Assembly (NCBI GenBank): GCA_003222555.1
Contig: QHWL01000185.1
Coordinates: forward strand, 431 to 6,473
From: Acidobacteriota bacterium
GTDB lineage: Bacteria; Acidobacteriota; Vicinamibacteria; Vicinamibacterales; CAVVIG01
DNA length: 6,043 nt
Direction: 5' to 3'
Part shown: in pieces, positions 1 through 5,614 of the stretch
How positions within the stretch are numbered: position 1 is the stretch's first letter
Layout: each line of letters opens with the position of its first letter
Notes under the pieces: model-generated
Databases searched by the model: none
The model's input: the letters and a program-made list of their open reading frames with translations, nothing else
What the model was told of the DNA's origin: nothing
Program-made: the position numbers and the translations under genes

Positions 1-1
1 G

Positions 2-523
2 GGCGACGCGCGGGCTGGCGGCCAGTTCCGTGGGGGCGGCCGGGGCGACGGCCGAGGGCCAGGCGGCGGCGACGATGCGGACCGGCGCGCGCGGGCGATG
101 GAGCGCTTCAAGAGCATGTCGCCCGACGAGCAGACGCAGTTCATTGCCCGCATGAAGGACCGCGGCCAGGACGTCGCCGCGCTCGAGCAAACCCGCACGG
201 CCAAGGCGCCCAAGAAGCCGGCAACTCAGCCGAAGTACGGGGCGGCGCAAACCGGAGAGACCATCGACGCGCTGTTCGCCCCGCTGCCGCCGGTGGAATC
301 GCAGGGACGCGCGTGGCTCTACGTCGACAAGCAGCTCAAACCGGTCCGTTTGCGCCTCGGCATCACCGACGGCACGAACACGGAGCTTCTGGACGACGTG
401 CTGCAGCCCGGCTCGCCGGTTGTCACCGGCGTGATCATGAGCGGCACACGGCCGACCGGAGCCCCAGGCGCGGGCAATCCGCTGTTGCCTCAGCGTGGCG
501 GCGGCCCGGGTAGGGGTCGGTAA
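2..523 (+). CDS. Periplasmic adaptor (MacA/YknX-like membrane fusion protein), C-terminal part
   Basis: This frame is open from the window edge to TAA at 521-523, giving 173 visible residues; the start lies upstream. The first ~30 residues are extremely Gly/Arg/Asp-rich. A charged stretch containing [15 protein letters not shown] follows at residues 33-47, then a Lys/Pro/Ala-rich linker. Residues ~100-145 look like the membrane-proximal domain of an adaptor ([19 protein letters not shown], then a segment ending [11 protein letters not shown]). The tail ends RGGGPGRGR. Adaptors of this kind link an inner-membrane exporter to an outer-membrane TolC-like channel. The ATPase starts 5 bp after this stop and a MacB-type permease follows, so this is probably the MacA-like partner of that ABC exporter. 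The lipoyl and hairpin domains are outside the window, so subfamily is uncertain. The low-complexity insertion before the membrane-proximal domain is unlike E. coli MacA. Confidence 0.75.
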   Translation, partial: GDARAGGQFRGGGRGDGRGPGGGDDADRRARAMERFKSMSPDEQTQFIARMKDRGQDVAALEQTRTAKAPKKPATQPKYGAAQTGETIDALFAPLPPVESQGRAWLYVDKQLKPVRLRLGITDGTNTELLDDVLQPGSPVVTGVIMSGTRPTGAPGAGNPLLPQRGGGPGRGR

Positions 524-528
524 CGACG

Positions 529-1278
529 ATGCCGACGGTCATCTCGGTCAAAAACCTCATCAAGACGTACGCCGTTGGCGAGGTCGAGGTCAGGGCGCTA
601 CGCGGCGTGAACTTGGACGTCGAGCGGGGGGAGTTTCTTGCCGTGACCGGCCCGTCCGGATCGGGCAAGTCGACCTTCATGCACATCGTGGGGTGCCTCG
701 ATCGGCCAACCTCCGGCCAGTATTTCCTGGACGGCCAGGACGTGTCGCGGATGTCGAGGGACCAGTTGGCATCGATTCGAAACAAGAAGATCGGGTTCGT
801 GTTCCAGGGATTCAACCTGTTGTCGCGGACCTCCGCCCTCGACAATGTCGAGCTGCCGCTGCTCTACGCCGGCTCCGGGATGAAGGGCCCTGAGCGGCAT
901 AAGCGCGCGATGGAGGTGCTCAAAGCGGTGGGGCTCGAAGATCGCGCCGACCATCACCCGAATCAGCTGTCCGGCGGACAGCAACAGCGCGTGGCCATTG
1001 CCCGGTCGCTCATCAACAACCCGTCGATCCTGCTCGCGGACGAGCCGACCGGGAACCTCGACACGCGGACCAGCATCGAAGTGATGGACATCTTTCAGCG
1101 GTTGAACCGCGAGCGGGGCATCACGGTGCTGTTGATCACGCACGAGCATGATATTGCCGAGTACGGCACGCGCATGGTGCAGTTCCGCGACGGGCAGGTC
1201 GTGATGGACAGGCCCATCCAGCGGCGGCGGCTCGCCCAGGACGAGCTCGTCACGTTGCCCGCGGCGCAGGCGGTGTAG
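529..1278 (+). CDS. MacB/LolD-type ABC transporter ATP-binding protein
   Basis: This 249-residue protein is a complete ABC ATPase. Walker A is GPSGSGKST (41-49), the Q-loop glutamine is Q93 in VFQGFNLL, the signature is LSGGQQQR (147-154), Walker B is ILLADEP (167-173) with E172 as catalytic base, the D-loop is GNLD (175-178) and the switch histidine is H205. The sequence following Walker A ([14 protein letters not shown]) and the ADEPTGNLD block are typical of the MacB/LolD/YknY/FtsE group, which powers substrate extrusion from the periplasmic side rather than ordinary import. It sits 5 bp after the adaptor gene; an AGGGG at 512-516 is a weak, distant ribosome-binding site, so coupling to upstream translation is likely. 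Its partner is the permease at 1491. In E. coli MacB, ATPase and permease are one protein; here they are separate, as in YknY/YknZ. No key residue is missing. Family is certain; the substrate is not readable. Confidence 0.95.
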   Translation: MPTVISVKNLIKTYAVGEVEVRALRGVNLDVERGEFLAVTGPSGSGKSTFMHIVGCLDRPTSGQYFLDGQDVSRMSRDQLASIRNKKIGFVFQGFNLLSRTSALDNVELPLLYAGSGMKGPERHKRAMEVLKAVGLEDRADHHPNQLSGGQQQRVAIARSLINNPSILLADEPTGNLDTRTSIEVMDIFQRLNRERGITVLLITHEHDIAEYGTRMVQFRDGQVVMDRPIQRRRLAQDELVTLPAAQAV

Positions 1279-1293
1279 GCAGGGCTGAAGCGC

Positions 1294-1443
1294 CCATGAA
1301 AACACGACGTTTGAACGCAGAGGTCGCGGAGAAATGCAACCATGAAAACACGAAAAGTACATTGGCTTTCTTCGTGCTTTCGTGGTTGCCTTCAAGAACA
1401 TTAAGAACTTCTCTGCGGCCTCCGCGGTCTCTGCGTTGAACGT
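1294..1443. repeat. Composite nested palindromic intergenic repeat
   Basis: Most of the gap between ATPase and permease is one structured element. The outer arms are 1307-1332 and 1409-1443. They share ACGTT, then AACGCAGAG, then CGCGGAG on opposite strands. An inner inverted repeat (1336-1357 with 1366-1389) has an 8-base loop. A 14-base word, CCATGAAAACACGA, occurs exactly at 1294-1307 and again at 1340-1353. The right outer arm is built of 9-base units: TTCTCTGCG, GCCTCCGCG and GTCTCTGCG. AT content in the inner part is clearly higher than in the flanking genes and no gene is present. From memory, similar CTCTGCG/TTCGTG word repeats occur between genes of various environmental bacteria, which suggests a dispersed non-coding repeat. 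I cannot confirm other copies from this window. In RNA it could fold into a long rod between two operon genes and alter downstream expression, which is inference. Confidence 0.75.
1336..1389 (+). other. Inner hairpin of the intergenic repeat
   Basis: The left arm begins GCAACCATGAAAACACGAA and the right arm ends TTCGTGCTTTCGTGGTTGC. Nineteen bases pair with one G-U wobble (1343/1382) and one A-C mismatch (1348/1377). Three further pairs across a 2-base bulge (1355-1357 with 1366-1368) close a loop at 1358-1365. No run of T follows the stem, so it does not look like an intrinsic terminator, although it could pause transcription or protect RNA ends. Confidence 0.7.
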
Positions 1444-1477
1444 GATTGGTTCACTATCTTTTGCCTTGCGGGAGTGA

Positions 1478-1481
1478 AGGA
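1478..1481 (+). promoter_or_regulatory. Ribosome-binding site that fixes the permease start at 1491
   Basis: AGGA inside a purine-rich stretch (1476-1488) lies 9 bases before ATG 1491. The frame is open further upstream to a TTG at 1446, but those extra 15 residues (starting VHYLLPCGSEG) have no ribosome-binding site of their own and do not resemble a MacB permease N-terminus. Confidence 0.65.
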
Positions 1482-1490
1482 AGAGAAGCT

Positions 1491-2708
1491 ATGTCGCTCT
1501 TGATGATTTTTCGGATCGCGTTGAAAGCAATGGGCCGCAACAAGATGCGCACAGCGCTCACCATGCTCGGCATGATCATCGGCGTCGCAGCGGTCATCAC
1601 CATGGTCGCGCTCGGCACCGGCGCGCAGAGCTCGATCGAAGCGCAAATCCAGTCGGCCGGCACCAATGTGATTATCGTCTCGGCTGGCAATTTCATGGCT
1701 GGGGGCGTGCGACAAGGACAGGGAGCGGCGAGCACGCTCCTGCCGGAAGACGCGGCCGCTATCGCGCCGCTGCCGGGCGTGCAGTATGTGGCCGCAGGCT
1801 TGAACACGCGTGGCCAGCTCGTGGCCGGCAATCAGAATTGGAACACGCAGGTCCAGGGAACCGACGTCGATCTCCCGCTGATTCAGGCCTGGCAGATCGA
1901 ACGGGGCGCATTCTTCACGCCTCAGGATGTGACGACAGCCGCGAAGGTCGCCGTGATTGGGAGCGTCGTCCGCGACCAGCTCTTCGGGCCCGACGCCAAC
2001 CCCGTGGGCCAGGTCATGCGCATCCAGAAGCAGCCGTTCAATATCGTCGGCGTGCTCGCGGCGAAGGGGCAAACGAGCATGGGCCAGGATCGCGACGACG
2101 TCGTGATGGTGCCCTATACGACCGTGATGAAGAAAATCCGCGGGGTCACCTTCATCAACAACGTGACCGTGTCGGCCGCATCGTCCAACGAGGTGAAGGT
2201 CGTGGCCGACCGGATCGCGACGCTGTTGCGCGTGCGCCATCGACTGCAGCCGGGCGATCCCGACGACTTCATGGTCCGGACGATCGAGGAAATGGCGAGC
2301 GTCAGAAAAGAAGCGACGCAGACGATGACGGCGCTGCTGGCGAGCATCGCCGGCGTGTCGCTGCTGGTCGGCGGAATCGGCATCATGAACATCATGCTCG
2401 TGTCGGTGACCGAGCGCACGCGCGAAATCGGGCTTCGCATGGCCATTGGCGCGCGAGGCCGTGACGTGCTGCTCCAGTTCCTGGTCGAGGCCGTGGTGCT
2501 CAGCCTGTTCGGGGGAGCAATCGGCATCGCGCTGGGATTCGGGCTCTCGAGGGGCATCACGTTCTGGATGGAATGGCCGACGACTGTGTCCACCAACGCG
2601 GTCGCGGTGGCGTTCGGATTTGCCGCGGCGACGGGCGTCTTCTTCGGGTTCTACCCGGCACGCAAAGCGGCGGCGCTCGATCCGATCGACGCGCTCCGCT
2701 ACGAATAG
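1491..2708 (+). CDS. MacB/FtsX-family ABC transporter permease
   Basis: This protein has 405 residues from ATG 1491, close to the usual ~400 for free-standing MacB-type permeases such as YknZ. A cytoplasmic N-terminus (SLLMIFRIALKAMGRNKMRT) leads into membrane helix 1 (~22-42), followed by a large periplasmic MacB core domain (~45-270). Helices 2, 3 and 4 lie at ~280-303, ~328-352 and ~368-389. After helix 2 comes the hallmark segment VTERTREIGLRMAIGARGRD (306-325). The C-terminus is the conserved GFYPARKAAALDPIDALRYE. Family members do not carry substrate through the membrane. Instead they use ATPase-driven motion to push periplasmic substrate (macrolides, peptides, lipids, siderophores) through an adaptor and TolC-like channel. 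The ATPase at 529 and adaptor at 2-523 are the obvious partners. The gene is separated from the ATPase by a repeat element and followed 14 bp later by another adaptor gene. Substrate is unknown. Confidence 0.93.
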   Translation: MSLLMIFRIALKAMGRNKMRTALTMLGMIIGVAAVITMVALGTGAQSSIEAQIQSAGTNVIIVSAGNFMAGGVRQGQGAASTLLPEDAAAIAPLPGVQYVAAGLNTRGQLVAGNQNWNTQVQGTDVDLPLIQAWQIERGAFFTPQDVTTAAKVAVIGSVVRDQLFGPDANPVGQVMRIQKQPFNIVGVLAAKGQTSMGQDRDDVVMVPYTTVMKKIRGVTFINNVTVSAASSNEVKVVADRIATLLRVRHRLQPGDPDDFMVRTIEEMASVRKEATQTMTALLASIAGVSLLVGGIGIMNIMLVSVTERTREIGLRMAIGARGRDVLLQFLVEAVVLSLFGGAIGIALGFGLSRGITFWMEWPTTVSTNAVAVAFGFAAATGVFFGFYPARKAAALDPIDALRYE

Positions 2709-2711
2709 GAG
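2707..2711 (+). promoter_or_regulatory. Ribosome-binding site supporting the adaptor start at 2723
   Basis: AGGAG overlaps the permease stop codon and sits 11 bases before ATG 2723. The frame is open well upstream and contains an in-frame GTG at 2711, but that codon shares its first base with the AGGAG and cannot use it. Starting at 2723 also gives a clean lipoprotein signal peptide. Confidence 0.6.
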
Positions 2712-2722
2712 TGAAACCAAGG

Positions 2723-3874
2723 ATGCGAATCACTCTTGCCCTCGTCTTGGGCTCGCTCGTCGCCACGGCCACGCTGCCCGGCTGCTCGTTCGGCGAGGCG
2801 TCGCCTCAACAACAACAAGGCAATGGAGGCGGCGCCCAACGGCAGCCCGCCGTCCCGGTGACCGTCGCGCCGGTCTTGAAGAAACCGATGCCGCTCCAAA
2901 TCAGCGTCATCGGGGCGGCCGAGGCCTTTTCGACGGTCGCCGTCCACGCGCAGATCACCGGCGAGCTCATGTCGGTGAACTTCAATGAAGGCGACGACGT
3001 GAAGATGGGACAAGTCCTCTTCACGTTGGATCACCGTCCACTGGAAGCGGCGCTCCAGCAGGCGGAGGCGAATCTCGCGCGCGATCTCGCTCAAGCCGCG
3101 AACGCGAGGGCCCAGGCGGTCCGGTACCAGGATCTCGCGGAGCGCGGTATCGCGACGCGCGAGCAGGTCGGCACGATGACGACCAACGCCGAGGCCCTCG
3201 AAGCGACCGTCGGCGCCGACCGCGCCGCGGTCGAGAACGCCAAGGTGCAGCTGCAATATGCAACCATCGCATCGCCGCTCTCCGGACGGACCGGCGCGCT
3301 CATGGTCCACGCGGGGAATCTGGTCCGCGCCAACGACGCGGCGCCGCTCGTGGTCATCAACCAGGTGGCCCCGATCAATGTGTCGTTCGGCATTCCCGAA
3401 TCACAGCTGCCCGACTTCAAACGCTATCTCGCGCAACGATCGCTGCACGTCGAGGCGCGTCCGCCCAACGAAACCGGTCCGGCGTCGACCGGCAGAATTT
3501 CATTCGTGGACAACGCGGTGGATCAGACAACCGGCACCATCAAGATCAAGGGCACTTTTCCCAACGACGATCGCCGGCTCTGGCCGGGCCAGTTCGTCAA
3601 CATCATCGTGACGCTGACGACCGACGCGGCCGCGGTCGTCGTTCCCACGGTCGCCGTTCAGGCCGGCCAGCAAGGTCAGTACGTCTTCGTCGTCAAGCCG
3701 GACGAGACCGTCGACTTGAAGCCGGTCACCGTCGCGCGGACCAGCGGCGCCGAAACAATCATCAAAGACGGACTCAAGGCGGGTGAAACCGTGATCACCG
3801 ACGGCCAGATCCGCCTGGTGCCGGGCAGCCGGATCAGCGTGAAAACGGAACCCTCTCAGAAGGTGGCACCGTGA
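2723..3874 (+). CDS. RND efflux periplasmic adaptor lipoprotein, MdtA/AcrA type
   Basis: This 383-residue protein begins with a signal peptide ending in LPGC, so Cys21 is the likely lipidated residue; proline at -2 is a slightly unusual lipobox. A Gln/Gly-rich spacer (~28-40) follows. The two lipoyl half-motifs are at ~70-103 (GELMSVNFNEGDDVKMGQVL) and ~180-212 (SPLSGRTGALMVHAGNLV). Between them lies an alpha-helical hairpin (~105-178) that reaches the outer-membrane channel. A beta-barrel (~217-299, with VDQTTGTIKIKGTFPN and RRLWPGQFVNI) and the membrane-proximal domain (~302-375) complete the fold. The SPLSGRTG and INQVAPINVSFGIPESQLP segments are typical of MdtA-like adaptors, which work with MdtB/MdtC RND pumps. 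It starts 14 bp after the ABC permease and overlaps by 4 bp a ruined RND pump of exactly that type. It is intact but seems orphaned; it might serve the downstream pump or the ABC exporter, or be idle. Confidence 0.93.
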   Translation: MRITLALVLGSLVATATLPGCSFGEASPQQQQGNGGGAQRQPAVPVTVAPVLKKPMPLQISVIGAAEAFSTVAVHAQITGELMSVNFNEGDDVKMGQVLFTLDHRPLEAALQQAEANLARDLAQAANARAQAVRYQDLAERGIATREQVGTMTTNAEALEATVGADRAAVENAKVQLQYATIASPLSGRTGALMVHAGNLVRANDAAPLVVINQVAPINVSFGIPESQLPDFKRYLAQRSLHVEARPPNETGPASTGRISFVDNAVDQTTGTIKIKGTFPNDDRRLWPGQFVNIIVTLTTDAAAVVVPTVAVQAGQQGQYVFVVKPDETVDLKPVTVARTSGAETIIKDGLKAGETVITDGQIRLVPGSRISVKTEPSQKVAP

Positions 3875-4107
3875 GCCTCTCGCCGGTCAGTGATCTGCCG
3901 ACGATCGACTTCCCGACCGTTCAGGGCGGCGCCGGTCGTGCGGGCGCGAGCCCGGAGACGATGGCTTCGGCGGTCGGCGTCAATTCGATCAATTCGACGA
4001 GCTCGCGCGGGAGCACGAGCATCACGCCGCAGGTCGATCTGGGTCGCAACATCGACGCGGCGGCGCAGGTGGTTCCCGACACGAGGAGCAGCAGCGGCCC
4101 CGCGTAG
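3871..4107 (+). pseudogene. Remnant of an MdtB/MdtC-type RND efflux pump
   Basis: This 78-codon frame starts at GTG 3871, overlapping the adaptor stop as GTGA, with AAGGTGG (3860-3866) as ribosome-binding site. Residues 5-18 (PVSDLPTIDFPTVQ), GASPETMASAV (25-35), GVNSINSTSSRGSTSIT (36-52) and RNIDAAAQ (59-66) match the first periplasmic segment of MdtB/C-like pumps, which normally have ~1,030 residues. Compared with the intact pump at 5611, ~28 residues before the GAS motif are missing, including all of membrane helix 1. About 12 more are missing between GASPETMASAV and GVNS. Similarity ends near residue 67 and the frame stops at TAG. Several positions usually conserved look damaged, for example GGAGRAG where VSAGLPG is expected and TPQVDLG where TLQFDLS is expected (family patterns recalled from memory). 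No membrane helix remains, so it cannot transport. The deletions kept the frame, so a short peptide may still be made. A metagenome assembly artefact is a less likely alternative. Confidence 0.85.
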
Positions 4108-4145
4108 CGCCGACAGTTCTTTCGCCGCGTGTGTCGTAGTGGTGC

Positions 4146-4167
4146 AGCCTCTCGAAAAACGGAGGCT
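4146..4167 (+). terminator. Small stem-loop, possible weak terminator
   Basis: AGCCTC pairs with GAGGCT. Inside, after a bulged T, CG pairs with CG around a loop of five A. The stem is eight base pairs with one bulge. It sits 39 bp after the remnant's stop and before the next operon, where a terminator would be expected. No T-run follows (CCGCCAACAAG), so intrinsic termination would be inefficient. A plain structural hairpin is as likely. Confidence 0.3.
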
Positions 4168-4239
4168 CCGCCAACAAGTGCGCGGGCCGTGTAAGAGAAT
4201 GGTAAGGAAAGCCTCGCGTTCGCGCTGATTTTTCGTGAG

Positions 4240-4245
4240 TATACT
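4240..4245 (+). promoter_or_regulatory. Possible -10 box for the second RND operon
   Basis: TATACT differs from TATAAT at one position and lies 46 bp upstream of ATG 4292 in a locally AT-richer stretch (about 4227-4249). It overlaps an 8-base perfect palindrome, AGTATACT (4238-4245), which could be part of a repressor site. No good -35 box is present at 15-18 bp spacing (TTCGCG at 4219-4224 matches only the first two bases). The call is weak. Confidence 0.35.
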
Positions 4246-4280
4246 GTAAGGCTGGCTCTTTGCGGCTGGTCAATGCGTTA

Positions 4281-4286
4281 AAAGGA
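4281..4286 (+). promoter_or_regulatory. Ribosome-binding site for the second RND adaptor
   Basis: AAAGGA lies 5 bases before ATG 4292. A second choice exists: GGAG at 4302-4305 lies 7 bases before an in-frame ATG at 4313. Both starts give a usable lipoprotein signal peptide (30 or 23 residues up to and including the lipidated cysteine), so the start is not settled by sequence alone. Confidence 0.55.
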
Positions 4287-4291
4287 CGGGC

Positions 4292-5614
4292 ATGCCAAAT
4301 CGGAGTGCGTGGATGAGTCTCGGCGGCTGGCGCCACGGGTTTGTTGTGGTCGCCGCGGCGGCGCCACTGTTGGCGGCCTGCGATACGACTTCAGGACAAG
4401 CAGGCCGTGGCGGTGGACCGCGGCAGAGCGTCGCCGTCGAGGTGACCTCGATCAAGCGCATCGCCGTCCAGCGCCAGATCGATCTGTCCGGGACGCTGTT
4501 GTCTCCCGATCAGGCCAAGGTCAGCAGCGAGGTCGCGGGCGTGGTCCGCGAAGTGCCCGTCGAGCTCGGCAGAGAAGTCAAGAAAGGCGACGTCCTTGTG
4601 CGCCTCGAGCCGCGCGAGATCGAGCTGGCGCTGGATCGGGCGGAGAGCGCGCTGCGGCAGGTTGAAGCGCAGCTCGGAATCACTCGGACGCAGGACATCG
4701 AGCCGCCCCCCGATGAACAAATCGCGTCGGTACGTCAAGCTGCGGCCAATCGCGACGATGCGCGCGCCGCCGTCGAGCGGGCTCACCAGCTGAACGGCCG
4801 CGGATTGGTGTCACAGGTGGATCGCGAGACGGCCGAAACCCGACTCAAGGTGGCCGAGGCCAACTACTCGGCCGCCCTCGATACGACACACAGCCTCAAA
4901 GCCTCGCTCCAGGACCGTCGGGCGTCGTTCGAGCTGGCCAAGAAGAAGCTGGCCGACACGGTCATCAGGGCGCCGGTCGCCGGATCGGTGTCCGAACGGC
5001 TCGTGCAGCCGGGCGAATTCATCCGGGAAAACATGCCCGTCGTCACAATTGTGGCGATGAACCCTCTCAAACTGAAAACTGCCATCCAGGAGAAGTTCGC
5101 CGGCGTCATCAGGCCAGGCCAGCCGGTGCAGTTCGAAGTGGAAGCGTTTCCGGATGAAACGTTTACCGGCCGGGTCGCCTATGTCAGCCCGGCAGTCGAT
5201 CAAGCCACGCGCACGTTTGCCATCGAAGCGATCGTCGCCAACGACGACCGGCGACTCAAGCCCGGATTCTTCGCGAAGGGGATCGTCGGGACGAAGCTGG
5301 ACGAAGACGTGACGGCCGTCCCGGAGGACGCAGTGTCCACGATGGCCGGCGTCTCGTCGGTGTACATCGTCGAGGACGGCAAGGTTACTCAGCGGAGCAT
5401 CACGACGGGCGTCCATCAGGACAAGCTGCTCGAGGTGATCTCCGGTCTGAAAGGCACCGAAACGCTCGCCAGCAGTAACTTGAGCCAGCTCGCAACCGGC
5501 ACGCTGGTGCACAGCGGCAAGGACGGCGACGCCATGCCGACCGGAGGTGGTGGCGGCCGGGGGCGCGGCAATCGGGGTCAGGGCGGTAATCGCGGCGAAG
5601 GAGGACGGCAGTGA
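4292..5614 (+). CDS. RND efflux periplasmic adaptor lipoprotein with Gly/Arg-rich tail
   Basis: This protein has 440 residues from ATG 4292, or 433 from ATG 4313. A hydrophobic signal (FVVVAAAAPLLAAC) gives a clear lipobox LAAC with Cys30 lipidated. The first lipoyl half is at ~68-107 (AGVVREVPVELGREVKKGDV) and the second at ~223-255 (IRAPVAGSVSERLVQPGEFI). The helical hairpin between them (~108-220) includes the usual RGLVSQVDRETAETRL turn region. A beta-barrel (~258-335, ending in the typical RRLKPGFFAKG) and a membrane-proximal domain (~340-407) follow. Residues 417-440 are almost only Gly, Arg, Asn and Gln, a low-complexity tail absent from AcrA/MexA. It should link the inner-membrane pump encoded next, overlapping by 4 bp, to a TolC-like channel. 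It differs strongly from the adaptor at 2723, so the two are not a recent duplication. Substrate cannot be read from sequence. Confidence 0.93.
   Translation: MPNRSAWMSLGGWRHGFVVVAAAAPLLAACDTTSGQAGRGGGPRQSVAVEVTSIKRIAVQRQIDLSGTLLSPDQAKVSSEVAGVVREVPVELGREVKKGDVLVRLEPREIELALDRAESALRQVEAQLGITRTQDIEPPPDEQIASVRQAAANRDDARAAVERAHQLNGRGLVSQVDRETAETRLKVAEANYSAALDTTHSLKASLQDRRASFELAKKKLADTVIRAPVAGSVSERLVQPGEFIRENMPVVTIVAMNPLKLKTAIQEKFAGVIRPGQPVQFEVEAFPDETFTGRVAYVSPAVDQATRTFAIEAIVANDDRRLKPGFFAKGIVGTKLDEDVTAVPEDAVSTMAGVSSVYIVEDGKVTQRSITTGVHQDKLLEVISGLKGTETLASSNLSQLATGTLVHSGKDGDAMPTGGGGGRGRGNRGQGGNRGEGGRQ
5598..5604 (+). promoter_or_regulatory. Strong ribosome-binding site for the RND pump, inside the adaptor tail
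   Basis: AAGGAGG, a near-perfect anti-16S match, lies 6 bases before GTG 5611. It is encoded by the Gly-Glu-Gly-Gly codons at the end of the upstream adaptor. It decides the GTG start and, with the GTGA overlap, implies translational coupling of adaptor and pump. Confidence 0.8.

Larger units (their letters stand above)
4108..4291. other. Intergenic region between pump remnant and second RND operon
   Basis: This 184-bp stretch has no convincing gene: all forward frames are short and unlike any family I recognise, and I could not extend the pump remnant into it. It holds a small hairpin (4146-4167), a -10-like box (4240-4245) and the ribosome-binding site of the next gene. Part of it may be degraded pump DNA beyond recognition. 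Confidence 0.6.

Noticed and set aside
598..1401. A 267-codon minus-strand frame opposite the ATPase and running into the intergenic repeat
   Set aside because: The protein has no family features, and the coding evidence on the plus strand (Walker A, signature, Walker B) is decisive. It is a shadow frame.
1294..1443. CRISPR array or attachment site
   Set aside because: There are no regularly spaced identical repeats with unique spacers, no tRNA gene and no integrase. The structure is palindromic with short 8- to 9-base words.
1446..1490. Longer permease start at TTG 1446
   Set aside because: TTG is a rare start and has no ribosome-binding site here. The added residues are not MacB-like, and ATG 1491 has AGGA at a good distance.
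1401..2720. A 439-codon open frame on the minus strand opposite the permease
   Set aside because: Its translation is rich in Arg, His and Asp with no recognisable domain, and it lies wholly opposite a well-identified MacB permease. It is a shadow produced by GC-rich codon use.
2573..2722. Longer start for the MdtA-like adaptor at ATG 2573, inside the permease gene
   Set aside because: It would overlap the permease by ~135 bp and destroy the lipoprotein signal peptide. The start at 2723 has AGGAG 11 bases upstream.
4153..4183. A PLEKRR-like string in the gap as further pump remnant (PLEKQF-like block)
   Set aside because: The match is only a few residues, in a different frame and on the wrong side of the later blocks, so chance is the better explanation.
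3890..4228. A 112-codon plus-strand frame overlapping the pump remnant
   Set aside because: Its sequence is Arg-rich and featureless, whereas the neighbouring frame shows clear RND pump homology.
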